From: a virus
IMG/VR virus record: IMGVR_UViG_3300017710_000026
Span: 1 to 34,504 of that record
Reading direction: 5' to 3' (one strand)
Length of the DNA stretch: 34,504 nucleotides
Positions 22,316-28,922 of the stretch are shown here, piece by piece. Position 1 is the first letter of the stretch; the number at the start of each line of letters is the position of its first letter. The translations under genes were made by a program, and so were the position numbers. The notes below the pieces were generated by a model. The model was given only the letters and a program-made list of their open reading frames with translations. It was not told where the DNA came from and ran no database searches.

Positions 22316-22924
22316 ATGAGTGAAAATGAAACTAAAAGAGATGTACCTCTTACATCTATAAAACAATTAGAAAATATCAGATTAAATGAAAAATTTTGTT
22401 CAATAGTTCATACAGATATATTAAGTTCTAAACAATGTGAAGCTATTAACAAAGAGATCGTACCTGAATTATGGTCGGATGTTGATTCAAAATCAACAGA
22501 TATAATCAAAAATATTAAAAGACAAGCATTACCTATCAATACAGATGGTTGGCCTTTAACATATATTTTAGCAGGTCTTAAAGAAGCTGACACAGAAAAA
22601 TTTAAATTTGATTTAAGAGGTTTTATGGATAATGACGCACCTACTTTATGGCAGTTTCCTAAAGGTAGTCAATATGATTGGCATGTAGATATAGGTAATA
22701 ACTTTCCTACTAGAAAATTAAGTTTCATAGTTCAATTATCAGACCCTAAAGATTATGAGGGTGGTGATGTAGAATTTTTAAATAGTAAAACAGATAAAGA
22801 AGCGTTAAGACAACAAGGTAAATTAATTATATTTCCTGCTTTTATATCTCATAAAATTACAAAAGTGACTAAAGGTGTAAGACATGCTATTGTTGGTTGG
22901 GTACATGGTCCTACTTTCTTTTAA
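22316..22924 (+). CDS. 2-oxoglutarate/Fe(II) dioxygenase (PKHD/2OG-FeII_Oxy_3 type)
   Basis: A 202-residue protein with the complete facial triad: H123 and D125 in DWHVDIG, and H179 in LIIFPAFISHKI, followed by R189 for 2-oxoglutarate in KGVRHAIVGWVHGP. The strand KLSFIVQLSDPKDYEGGDVE between the metal motifs is typical of PiuC/YbiX-like prolyl-hydroxylase-type proteins. It should hydroxylate a substrate, unknown here, with O2 and 2-oxoglutarate. It is the first gene after a sigma70-type promoter and is followed two bases later by another dioxygenase, so both are probably made before the surrounding late structural genes. Confidence 0.9.
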   Translation: MSENETKRDVPLTSIKQLENIRLNEKFCSIVHTDILSSKQCEAINKEIVPELWSDVDSKSTDIIKNIKRQALPINTDGWPLTYILAGLKEADTEKFKFDLRGFMDNDAPTLWQFPKGSQYDWHVDIGNNFPTRKLSFIVQLSDPKDYEGGDVEFLNSKTDKEALRQQGKLIIFPAFISHKITKVTKGVRHAIVGWVHGPTFF

Positions 22925-22926
22925 TT

Positions 22927-23544
22927 ATGATAACAACAAATGGTTCTTCGGTAGACACAACCTTTGCAACTAAAATATTTCACAAAGTACTACCTAACTT
23001 TGAAGAAGAAAACAAAAAAATCACAAACAGATTATATACCCTTAAAAATACAACAAAGGGTTTAGATAGATCAAATCAATTAGGTTGGCATAGTGATGTC
23101 AACATACAAAGTTATCCTGAATTTGATGAATTTAATAAACACCTAAAATTTACATTAGGTGAAATATTTACTTTCTATGATTATGATCCTAATTTTGAGT
23201 TAGATGTTCATTCATTTTGGGGTAATATCAATCCTAAATACGGATATAATAATACACACTCACACCCACATTGTTTATGGTCAGGTGTTTACTATGTTCA
23301 AACACCAGAGAATTGTGGTAATATTCATTTTGTTGATCCAGTAAAACCTAGAATACATTATCAAGCACAATTTAGAAATGATAAAAGTTTATTGGCATCC
23401 TCAAGTATATTTTATGTTGCAGAAGCCAGTAAGTTAATTATTTTTCCTGCATATTTAGAACACTTTGTAAAACCTAATATGTCTGATACAGACAGAATAT
23501 CTTTATCTTTTAATATAAGACTAAATCCTAAGCCATATAAATAG
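22927..23544 (+). CDS. 2OG-Fe(II) oxygenase, TIGR02466-like
   Basis: A 205-residue protein. Iron-ligand candidates are H111, H113 and H115 in NNTHSHPHCLWSGVYYV and H179 in KLIIFPAYLEHFVKP. R190 in DTDRISLSFNIRL would bind 2-oxoglutarate. The HxHP...GVYY and FPAYLEH...R.SLSFN layout is that of the phage 'putative 2OG-Fe(II) oxygenase' family and is related to the protein at 1345. I start at ATG 22927, two bases after the stop of the upstream dioxygenase. An in-frame TTG at 22897 lies inside that gene and lacks support. The last codons form part of an inverted repeat that covers the start of the next gene. Confidence 0.85.
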   Translation: MITTNGSSVDTTFATKIFHKVLPNFEEENKKITNRLYTLKNTTKGLDRSNQLGWHSDVNIQSYPEFDEFNKHLKFTLGEIFTFYDYDPNFELDVHSFWGNINPKYGYNNTHSHPHCLWSGVYYVQTPENCGNIHFVDPVKPRIHYQAQFRNDKSLLASSSIFYVAEASKLIIFPAYLEHFVKPNMSDTDRISLSFNIRLNPKPYK

Positions 23545-23566
23545 TCTAATAGGAGATAGATATGGC
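23532..23566 (+). promoter_or_regulatory. Start-codon-sequestering hairpin with embedded late promoter
   Basis: GCCATAT (23532-23538) pairs perfectly with ATATGGC (23560-23566), which contains the ATG 23562; the AGGAG ribosome-binding site is in the 21-nt loop. The left arm overlaps the late box at 23536-23543, so late transcripts starting near 23549 lack it. Read-through RNA from the sigma70 promoter at 22281 would carry the complete hairpin. Confidence 0.6.
23536..23543 (+). promoter_or_regulatory. T4-type late promoter box
   Basis: TATAAATA, an exact match, spans the last codons and the stop codon of the dioxygenase. It gives a leader of about 13 nt with AGGAG before ATG 23562. Confidence 0.7.
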
Positions 23567-23912
23567 AGTAACCGTAAAATCGGCAGAAAACTTTTCATTA
23601 GATCAAGGCGCAGACTTCAGTAGGACTTTAACGGTTACAACTGATGGTACTACTGCTTATGATATTTCAGGTCTAACTCTTCAGGCGCAAATGAGAAAAT
23701 CATATGCGTCAACAGCTGCAACTACATTTACTTGTACAATAGTTTCTGGAACAGCAGGAACATATAAACTAGAATTAACAGATGTTGTCACAGCTGCTTT
23801 AGATGGTGATACTAGATATGTTTATGATGTAGAATTAATCTTAGCAGACTCAACAATAGAAAAAGTTCATCACGGAATCATAACCGTCAACGCAGAAGCA
23901 ACTAAAATATAA
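23562..23912 (+). CDS. BppU-like / Ig-like beta virion protein
   Basis: A 116-residue protein: AENFSLDQGADFSRTLTVTT, then YDISGLTLQAQMRKSYASTA, then TYKLELTDVVTAALDGDTRY and VHHGIITVNAEA. This arrangement (a linear-motif 'G.dfs..v.v', a membrane-free beta sandwich and a terminal G.itv..e.T) is like the N-terminal domain of baseplate upper-type proteins that attach fibres. It overlaps the next fibre gene by one base (TAATG), so the pair probably forms an anchor and shaft. Its translation start is covered by the hairpin at 23532-23566. Confidence 0.72.
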   Translation: MAVTVKSAENFSLDQGADFSRTLTVTTDGTTAYDISGLTLQAQMRKSYASTAATTFTCTIVSGTAGTYKLELTDVVTAALDGDTRYVYDVELILADSTIEKVHHGIITVNAEATKI

Positions 23913-25276
23913 TGAGTAAAAAAAGAACAGGACTAGAAAATTTCTTTACAGGCATTTCTGGCGTTGATTTTATTGGAAAATTAGATGAAGAAAAAAAACA
24001 AAAAGAATTACAAGAACAAAAAAAGATAGAAGAAGCAACAGAGAAACAAAAACAGATTGTTGCTCAAAGAGAACAAAAAAGACTATCTGAAACTAAAAAA
24101 TTATCAGTACTAGAAGATTTATTTGGTATACAAGAGTTCAAAGAACAAATTAAAGAAACAATTCAAACTAACGCAAAAGTAATTAAAGAAAAATCACCTG
24201 AACAAGAACAAAAACTTTTAGAGTCTTTAGGTAATCTATATGGTTCAATAACTAAATTTGCAGAGAAACAACCTAACAAAATAATATCAGATGGTTTAGT
24301 AAATCAAGTAGAACAAGTTATTAGTCAAAATATTAAACCTCAAATGCCAGAGATTGACAAATGGTCGATTCAACCAGGTGAGTCTATACCTGCAACAAAA
24401 GAGTTTGTTGATACAGCAACTATCTATGATGTTCTTTCTAAAAATGCAAAACAAATTACTGAAGATATTGAAACAGGTAATATTTCACTTGAAGAATTAT
24501 CAAAAAGTTTTAATAAGTTCAAACAACTAACATCACTACAACTACAATCAATTGGTGGTGGCGGTGCTGGTGATTTAAAAGATTTAGGAGATGTTGATAT
24601 ATCTGCTCAACAAAATGGTTTTGCATTAAAGTATAATTCAAGTACTGGCAAATACGACTTTGGAGAAGTTGCAAGTGACTTATCTGCCGTAGATCAACAT
24701 ATAGTACCTGATACAGATAATACAAGAGATATAGGTAGCGGATCTAAAGCATTTAGAAATGGTTACTTTAAAAATGTTTATGTATCAGGATCAACATTAG
24801 AAGTTTCAAACGATACAACTTTAAAAGGAGATACCGTTATTGGTGTCAACACAGGCGACTCAACTGAAGATACGATAAATGTAGTCGGAAGATTTATTTC
24901 AAATTTAGAACCTTTAACAACATTAACACATGACTTAGGTTCCCCAGCAAGAAGATGGAGAGATATTTACTTATCAGGTAATACTATTGATCTTGCAGGT
25001 GCAACAATATCGGGTGATGGTACAGGTGCAATTACAATATCTGCTACTGGTGCAACATTACCTGTAGGTTCTAAACTAGGAACCGAAGCAATTGCAAAGA
25101 CTAACGCAGAGGGTACCGTGACAAAAACTGTACCTTTCTTTACACAGGCAGGTGGTTTAGGTAGTGCAAATGCTACATTTACTATGGCTGCAGGTTCTTC
25201 TAAATCTTCAGTATTTACTTCATTTAAGAAGGCAGATGGTAGTACGCAAGGTAGATTTGAATTGTTTAGTTTTTAG
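23912..25276 (+). CDS. Coiled-coil tail/whisker fibre protein
   Basis: A 454-residue protein. Residues 20-115 are a highly charged coiled coil (EEKKQKELQEQKKIEEATEK and onward). Residues 115-215 stay helical. DLKDLGDVDISAQQNGFALK (about 222-241) is a known collar between shaft and head in marine phage fibres. Two copies of a fibre repeat follow, RDIGSGSKAFRNGYFKNVYV at about 272 and HDLGSPARRWRDIYLSGNTI at about 340, and then a beta C-terminal domain. The location just before gp13 corresponds to T4 fibritin (wac), which is also a coiled-coil fibre, but homology is not shown. Confidence 0.78.
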   Translation: MSKKRTGLENFFTGISGVDFIGKLDEEKKQKELQEQKKIEEATEKQKQIVAQREQKRLSETKKLSVLEDLFGIQEFKEQIKETIQTNAKVIKEKSPEQEQKLLESLGNLYGSITKFAEKQPNKIISDGLVNQVEQVISQNIKPQMPEIDKWSIQPGESIPATKEFVDTATIYDVLSKNAKQITEDIETGNISLEELSKSFNKFKQLTSLQLQSIGGGGAGDLKDLGDVDISAQQNGFALKYNSSTGKYDFGEVASDLSAVDQHIVPDTDNTRDIGSGSKAFRNGYFKNVYVSGSTLEVSNDTTLKGDTVIGVNTGDSTEDTINVVGRFISNLEPLTTLTHDLGSPARRWRDIYLSGNTIDLAGATISGDGTGAITISATGATLPVGSKLGTEAIAKTNAEGTVTKTVPFFTQAGGLGSANATFTMAAGSSKSSVFTSFKKADGSTQGRFELFSF

Positions 25277-25288
25277 TATGAAAAAATA

Positions 25289-25296
25289 TATAAATA
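25289..25296 (+). promoter_or_regulatory. T4-type late promoter box
   Basis: TATAAATA, 16 nt before ATG 25313, followed by a TAGGAG ribosome-binding site. Confidence 0.7.
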
Positions 25297-25312
25297 GAGA
25301 TAGGAGAAATTA

Positions 25313-25726
25313 ATGTCAGTAAAAGTACCTATAAGAACCGTATTTGATGGATCAACTGCAACAGGACTTGCAGAGTTTCAATCAGGAGAATTTATCGCAT
25401 TATCACATGGTGGTCTAGGCGCTTCATTATCAATCGGTAGTGCAGGACAAGTTTTAAAAGTTAACACTGGCGGGTCAGCATTAGAATTTGGGGCAGTCGA
25501 GGCAATTATCAATATTGATGGTGCAGCTGACTTAACTAGTCAAACTTTAGTAGATAACGATCAACTTATGGCTTCTGATGGTGGTACTGAAGGTAGAATT
25601 AGATTATCTCAAATTAAGACATATATCACAACATCATCTTTAAACGTCACAGGATCACTTCAAATTAATGGTAGTGATGTATCAACTAAACCATTCGCAA
25701 TTGCACAAGCAATAGCACTTGGTTAA
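25313..25726 (+). CDS. Fibre-like protein with FAIAQAIALG C-terminus
   Basis: A 137-residue protein. The N-terminal half, VPIRTVFDGSTATGLAEFQS, followed by ISLSHGGLGASLSIGSAGQV-like strands (EFIALSHGGLGASLSI, GQVLKVNTGGSALEFG), is a segment common in marine phage fibres. The middle has TLVDNDQLMASDGGTEGRIR. It ends VSTKPFAIAQAIALG, the same C-terminus as the protein at 18361 and nearly that at 9767. It is probably a small fibre or whisker component located before the neck genes. Confidence 0.7.
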   Translation: MSVKVPIRTVFDGSTATGLAEFQSGEFIALSHGGLGASLSIGSAGQVLKVNTGGSALEFGAVEAIINIDGAADLTSQTLVDNDQLMASDGGTEGRIRLSQIKTYITTSSLNVTGSLQINGSDVSTKPFAIAQAIALG

Positions 25727-25729
25727 TCT

Positions 25730-25737
25730 TATAAATA
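25730..25737 (+). promoter_or_regulatory. T4-type late promoter box for gp13
   Basis: TATAAATA, four bases after the preceding stop. Its last four bases form part of the left arm of the hairpin 25734-25759. Initiation would fall near 25743, right after the left arm. Confidence 0.7.
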
Positions 25738-25759
25738 TACCTGAATAACGAGGTATATT
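25734..25759 (+). promoter_or_regulatory. Ribosome-binding-site hairpin at gp13 with embedded late promoter
   Basis: AATATACCT (25734-25742) and AGGTATATT (25751-25759) form a perfect 9-bp stem with an 8-nt loop. The right arm contains the GAGG ribosome-binding site (its AGG at 25751-25753) and ends one base before ATG 25761. The left arm overlaps the late promoter, so it is missing from RNAs started there. Confidence 0.65.
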
Positions 25760-25760
25760 A

Positions 25761-26567
25761 ATGGCAGAACCAGCAACAAGAGAACAACTTAAACAATACG
25801 CTTTACGAAACTTAGGTAAGCCTGTTATTGAAATAAACGTAGATGACGCTCAATTAGAAGATAGATTAGATGAAGCACTACAATATTTCTCACAATATCA
25901 CTATGATGGCGTTGAAAGAGTATATTTAAAATACAAATATACAGAGGCAGACAAAGCTAGAATTACATCTAATACAGCTTCTTCAGCAACTAAAAACGGT
26001 GTCACAACAAATTTTTTAGAGGGAAACAATTACATAATTGTTCCTGATAGTGTATTAGCAGTTAATAGAATATTTAATTTATCAGACAAACATAATATGA
26101 ATATGTTTGATGTTAGATACCAATTAAGATTAAATGATTTGTATGATTTTTCTTCTACAAGTATAATTCACTATGATATGGTTTTAAGACATTTAGATTT
26201 TTTAGACCACATTTTAGTAGGTGAAAAACCAGTAAGATTTAATCAACACAATAATAGACTTTATGTAGATATGGATTGGTCTGAAGATTTATCAGTAGAT
26301 GAGTTTATTGTAATTGAGTGTTATAGAAAATTAGATCCAGAAACAATGACAGATGTATTTAATGACATCTATCTAAAAAGATATGTGACTGCTTTATTTA
26401 AAAAACAATGGGGTGCCAATCTATCTAAATTCAATGGTGTTGCAATGATAGGTGGAGTAACCTTAAACGGACAACAAATTTATTCAGAAGCGCTACAGGA
26501 TGTTGAAAAACTAGAGACCGATATAAGAGGTACCTACGAAACACCTGTAACCTACATGATAGGATAA
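25761..26567 (+). CDS. gp13: Neck protein gp13
   Basis: A 268-residue protein (T4 gp13 is 309). The N-terminal MAEPATREQLKQYALRNLGK, then VEINVDDAQLEDRLDEALQY-type helix (PVIEINVDDAQLEDRLDEAL) and FSQYHYDGVERVYLKYKYT, are conserved in gp13 proteins. The central block DKHNMNMFDVRYQLRLNDLY and the C-terminal FKKQWGANLSKFNGVAMIGG also fit. gp13 sits under the portal and joins with gp14 to close the filled head and receive the tail. It begins the T4-ordered run gp13-gp20, and its translation appears to be controlled by the hairpin just upstream. Confidence 0.92.
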   Translation: MAEPATREQLKQYALRNLGKPVIEINVDDAQLEDRLDEALQYFSQYHYDGVERVYLKYKYTEADKARITSNTASSATKNGVTTNFLEGNNYIIVPDSVLAVNRIFNLSDKHNMNMFDVRYQLRLNDLYDFSSTSIIHYDMVLRHLDFLDHILVGEKPVRFNQHNNRLYVDMDWSEDLSVDEFIVIECYRKLDPETMTDVFNDIYLKRYVTALFKKQWGANLSKFNGVAMIGGVTLNGQQIYSEALQDVEKLETDIRGTYETPVTYMIG

Positions 26568-26571
26568 TTAC

Positions 26572-27372
26572 ATGGCAGTTAACCATTTTTTTCAAGGTGG
26601 TAATGGTATAGGAAATGCCGCCGAAAAAAGATTACATGAAAATCTAATAATAGAAGGCCTAAAAATCTATGGGCATGATGTCTATTATCTACCTAGAACA
26701 TTGGTTAACCAAGACTTAATATTAGGTGAAGATGTATTAAGTAAATTCACCTCTTCATACTTAATAGAAATGTACATGGAAACAACTGAAGGTTTTCAAG
26801 GTGAACAAGAATTAGTATCTAAATTTGGTTTAGAGATTAGAGAAGATACAACATTTACGGTTGCAAAACGAAGATGGTCAGATTCAGTAGATGATCCTGC
26901 AACACTAATAAAAGGTGGCAGACCTAATGAGGGTGATTTAGTTTACTTCCCTCTAATGAATAGTTTTTTTGAGATACAATTTGTTGAAGATCAGGAACCA
27001 TTTTTTCAACTAGGCAACTTACCTGTTTATAAATTAAGATGTACTAGATTTGAATATGCTTCTGAAAAAATTGATACAAATGTTTCTGATATTAATAAAT
27101 TAGAAGACAATCTATCAATAGATCAATTAAATTATCAATTTAGTTTAGAGACAGCGACAGATGGTGGCACTGGTGCATTATTACTTGAGTCTTCTACTGG
27201 CGAAGTAAACTATTTAATTAACGAAGAATATAATCTACAAACTCAAACAAGAGATTTTGCAGATAATAATACATATGAGTCAGACGCAGGTTTTGGTACA
27301 ACAAGTACCGCTGATGATATATTAGACTTTACGGAAAGAAATCCTTTTGGTGAAGTAGATGAAGGATTTTAA
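26572..27372 (+). CDS. gp14: Neck protein gp14
   Basis: A 266-residue protein (T4 gp14 is 256). Typical segments are AVNHFFQGGNGIGNAAEKRL, then GLKIYGHDVYYLPRTLVNQD and ILGEDVLSKF, with LVYFPLMNSFFEIQFVEDQE and FFQLGNLPVYKLRCTRFEYA in the middle. All are hallmarks of the gp14 neck family. It binds gp13 at the head-tail junction. The gene starts four bases after gp13 and ends two bases before gp15, forming one unit. The acidic C-terminus (residues 230-266) is more variable. Confidence 0.94.
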   Translation: MAVNHFFQGGNGIGNAAEKRLHENLIIEGLKIYGHDVYYLPRTLVNQDLILGEDVLSKFTSSYLIEMYMETTEGFQGEQELVSKFGLEIREDTTFTVAKRRWSDSVDDPATLIKGGRPNEGDLVYFPLMNSFFEIQFVEDQEPFFQLGNLPVYKLRCTRFEYASEKIDTNVSDINKLEDNLSIDQLNYQFSLETATDGGTGALLLESSTGEVNYLINEEYNLQTQTRDFADNNTYESDAGFGTTSTADDILDFTERNPFGEVDEGF

Positions 27373-27374
27373 TT

Positions 27375-28175
27375 ATGTTCGGAAAACATTTTTACCATGA
27401 ATCATTAAGAAAGATTGTAGTTGCATTTGGTACTATTTTTAATAATATTTCTATTCATAGAAAAGATAGTAATGGTAATGTAATACAATCTTTAAAAGTA
27501 CCTCTTGCATATTCACCTAAAGAAAAGTTTTTAACAAGATTAGAACAACAAGCAGATTTAAGTAAAAGAGAAGTTGCAATAACTTTACCTCGTATGGGTT
27601 TTGAAATTGCAGGATTAAGTTATGACCCAAGTCGTAAACTACAAAGACTAGGAAGATTCAAAGCAACAAGATCAGATAGAGGTGATGTTTTAGATTATCA
27701 ATATAATCCTGTACCTTACAATATAAGTTTTAATTTATATTCTTTTACAGCAACTGCTGAGGGTGGTTTACAAATTGTCGAACAAATATTACCTTACTTT
27801 CAACCAGATTATACAATAACAGTAAACGCAATACCAACTATGGGTGTTAAACGAGATGTGCCTGTTGTTTTAAATAGTGTAAATTATGAGGACACTTATG
27901 ATGGTTCATTTACACAAAGAAGAGCAGTAAATTACACAATGAGTTTTACTGCTAAAACATATTTGTATGGACCTGTGTATGCAAAAAGAGTTATCAAAGA
28001 AACTCAAACAGACTTATATACAGATACAGCAACAGGTTCTAAAAGAGAAGAAAGAATCATTGTAGTGCCTAATCCTACAAGTGCAAACGCAGATGATGAT
28101 TTTGGTTTCACAACAACCATAACTAATTTTACAGATAGTAAAGACTACAATCCAGAGACTGATTCCGACGAATAA
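27375..28175 (+). CDS. gp15: Tail sheath stabiliser / tail completion protein gp15
   Basis: A 266-residue protein (T4 gp15 is 272). It has the conserved start MFGKHFYHESLRKIVVAFGT with IFNNISIHRKDSNG, then VPLAYSPKEKFLTRLEQQAD, LPRMGFEIAGLSYDPSRKLQ and YNPVPYNISFNLYSFTATAE. gp15 forms a hexameric ring on the tail's head-proximal end and connects it to the gp13/gp14 neck. The C-terminal acidic tail (about residues 235-266) is a common feature of marine homologues. Confidence 0.94.
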   Translation: MFGKHFYHESLRKIVVAFGTIFNNISIHRKDSNGNVIQSLKVPLAYSPKEKFLTRLEQQADLSKREVAITLPRMGFEIAGLSYDPSRKLQRLGRFKATRSDRGDVLDYQYNPVPYNISFNLYSFTATAEGGLQIVEQILPYFQPDYTITVNAIPTMGVKRDVPVVLNSVNYEDTYDGSFTQRRAVNYTMSFTAKTYLYGPVYAKRVIKETQTDLYTDTATGSKREERIIVVPNPTSANADDDFGFTTTITNFTDSKDYNPETDSDE

Positions 28176-28178
28176 ATA
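28171..28178 (+). promoter_or_regulatory. Late promoter-like box (AATAAATA) for gp16
   Basis: AATAAATA overlaps the gp15 stop and ends five bases before ATG 28184. There is no Shine-Dalgarno sequence, so a leaderless transcript or translational coupling to gp15 is possible. Confidence 0.4.
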
Positions 28179-28183
28179 ATATT

Positions 28184-28678
28184 ATGGGCATTAATGATAA
28201 AATAAACGAAGTGTTAGGTATCCCTACGGTAGATAATATTAAAAATTTACCAGAAAAAAAATCTATACCTCCTGTTCCTAGATTAGAAGATAAAAATAAA
28301 GAAGATGTTGAGAACGATTACAAGTATAGTAGAGAAAATTACTATAACTTAATTGAAAGAGGACAAGACGCTATTCAAGGCATACTTGATATTGCAAATG
28401 AAAGTCAACACCCTAGAGCATATGAGGTTGCAGGTAATTTAATTAAACAAGTTGCTGATACGGTTGATAAACTACAAGATTTACAAGGCAAACTTAAATC
28501 ATTAAAAGATGTGCCTAGCAAAACAAATACAAACATCAAACAAGCATTGTTTGTTGGTTCGTCAAAAGAATTACATACACTTTTGAAGAATAAAAATAAG
28601 GATGTTCAAAGTGATGAAGATAAAAGTTTTAAAGGCAAAACAATTACACCCACAGAAACAGACATTTCTGATAAGTGA
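28184..28678 (+). CDS. gp16: Small terminase subunit gp16
   Basis: A 164-residue, largely helical protein, the same length as T4 gp16. It shows a proline-rich N-terminal segment (EKKSIPPVPRLEDKNKEDVE), YKYSRENYYNLIERGQDAIQ and GILDIANESQHPRAYEVAGN, which is the conserved core of T4-like small terminases, followed by KQVADTVDKLQDLQGKLKSL, a coiled-coil oligomerisation segment. gp16 forms rings that recognise viral DNA and stimulate the gp17 motor. Its 3' end overlaps the next ORF by up to 77 bases in another frame. Confidence 0.92.
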   Translation: MGINDKINEVLGIPTVDNIKNLPEKKSIPPVPRLEDKNKEDVENDYKYSRENYYNLIERGQDAIQGILDIANESQHPRAYEVAGNLIKQVADTVDKLQDLQGKLKSLKDVPSKTNTNIKQALFVGSSKELHTLLKNKNKDVQSDEDKSFKGKTITPTETDISDK

Positions 28679-28922
28679 TTTAGGTTACACAAATAAAACG
28701 CCTTATCCTCATAAAGAGAAAAATAAAGATACTTGGTTAGATGATGGTATGAACAATCCAATAGAAGTTGTTGAACATGCTATTACTAATAAACCTCGTA
28801 AAGGTGCAGGTGGTGTTGAGTATATTGAAAAAAAGTATAAAGTTAAATATGGTAGTAGTAGAGTAAATGCAGCCATCAAAAAAGGTTACAACGCAATAGA
28901 AGGTATAATTATTAATGATTGA
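28602..28922 (+). CDS. Hypothetical 106-residue protein between the terminase subunits
   Basis: Not recognised. The likely domain is residues 25-106: DLGYTNKTPYPHKEKNKDTW, LDDGMNNPIEVVEHAITNKP, then a basic segment and a C-terminal helix (RVNAAIKKGYNAIEGI). The start is uncertain: ATG 28602 or the in-frame ATG 28614. Both lie inside gp16, so up to 77 bases are read in two frames. AAGG just before 28602 suits 28614 better by spacing. Its stop overlaps the next dioxygenase start by eight bases. Confidence 0.68.
   Translation: MFKVMKIKVLKAKQLHPQKQTFLISDLGYTNKTPYPHKEKNKDTWLDDGMNNPIEVVEHAITNKPRKGAGGVEYIEKKYKVKYGSSRVNAAIKKGYNAIEGIIIND

Noticed and set aside
22897-22926. Upstream TTG start extending the dioxygenase at 22927 by ten codons
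   Set aside because: It lies within the end of the preceding dioxygenase gene and lacks a ribosome-binding site; ATG 22927 fits the usual two-base gene gap.
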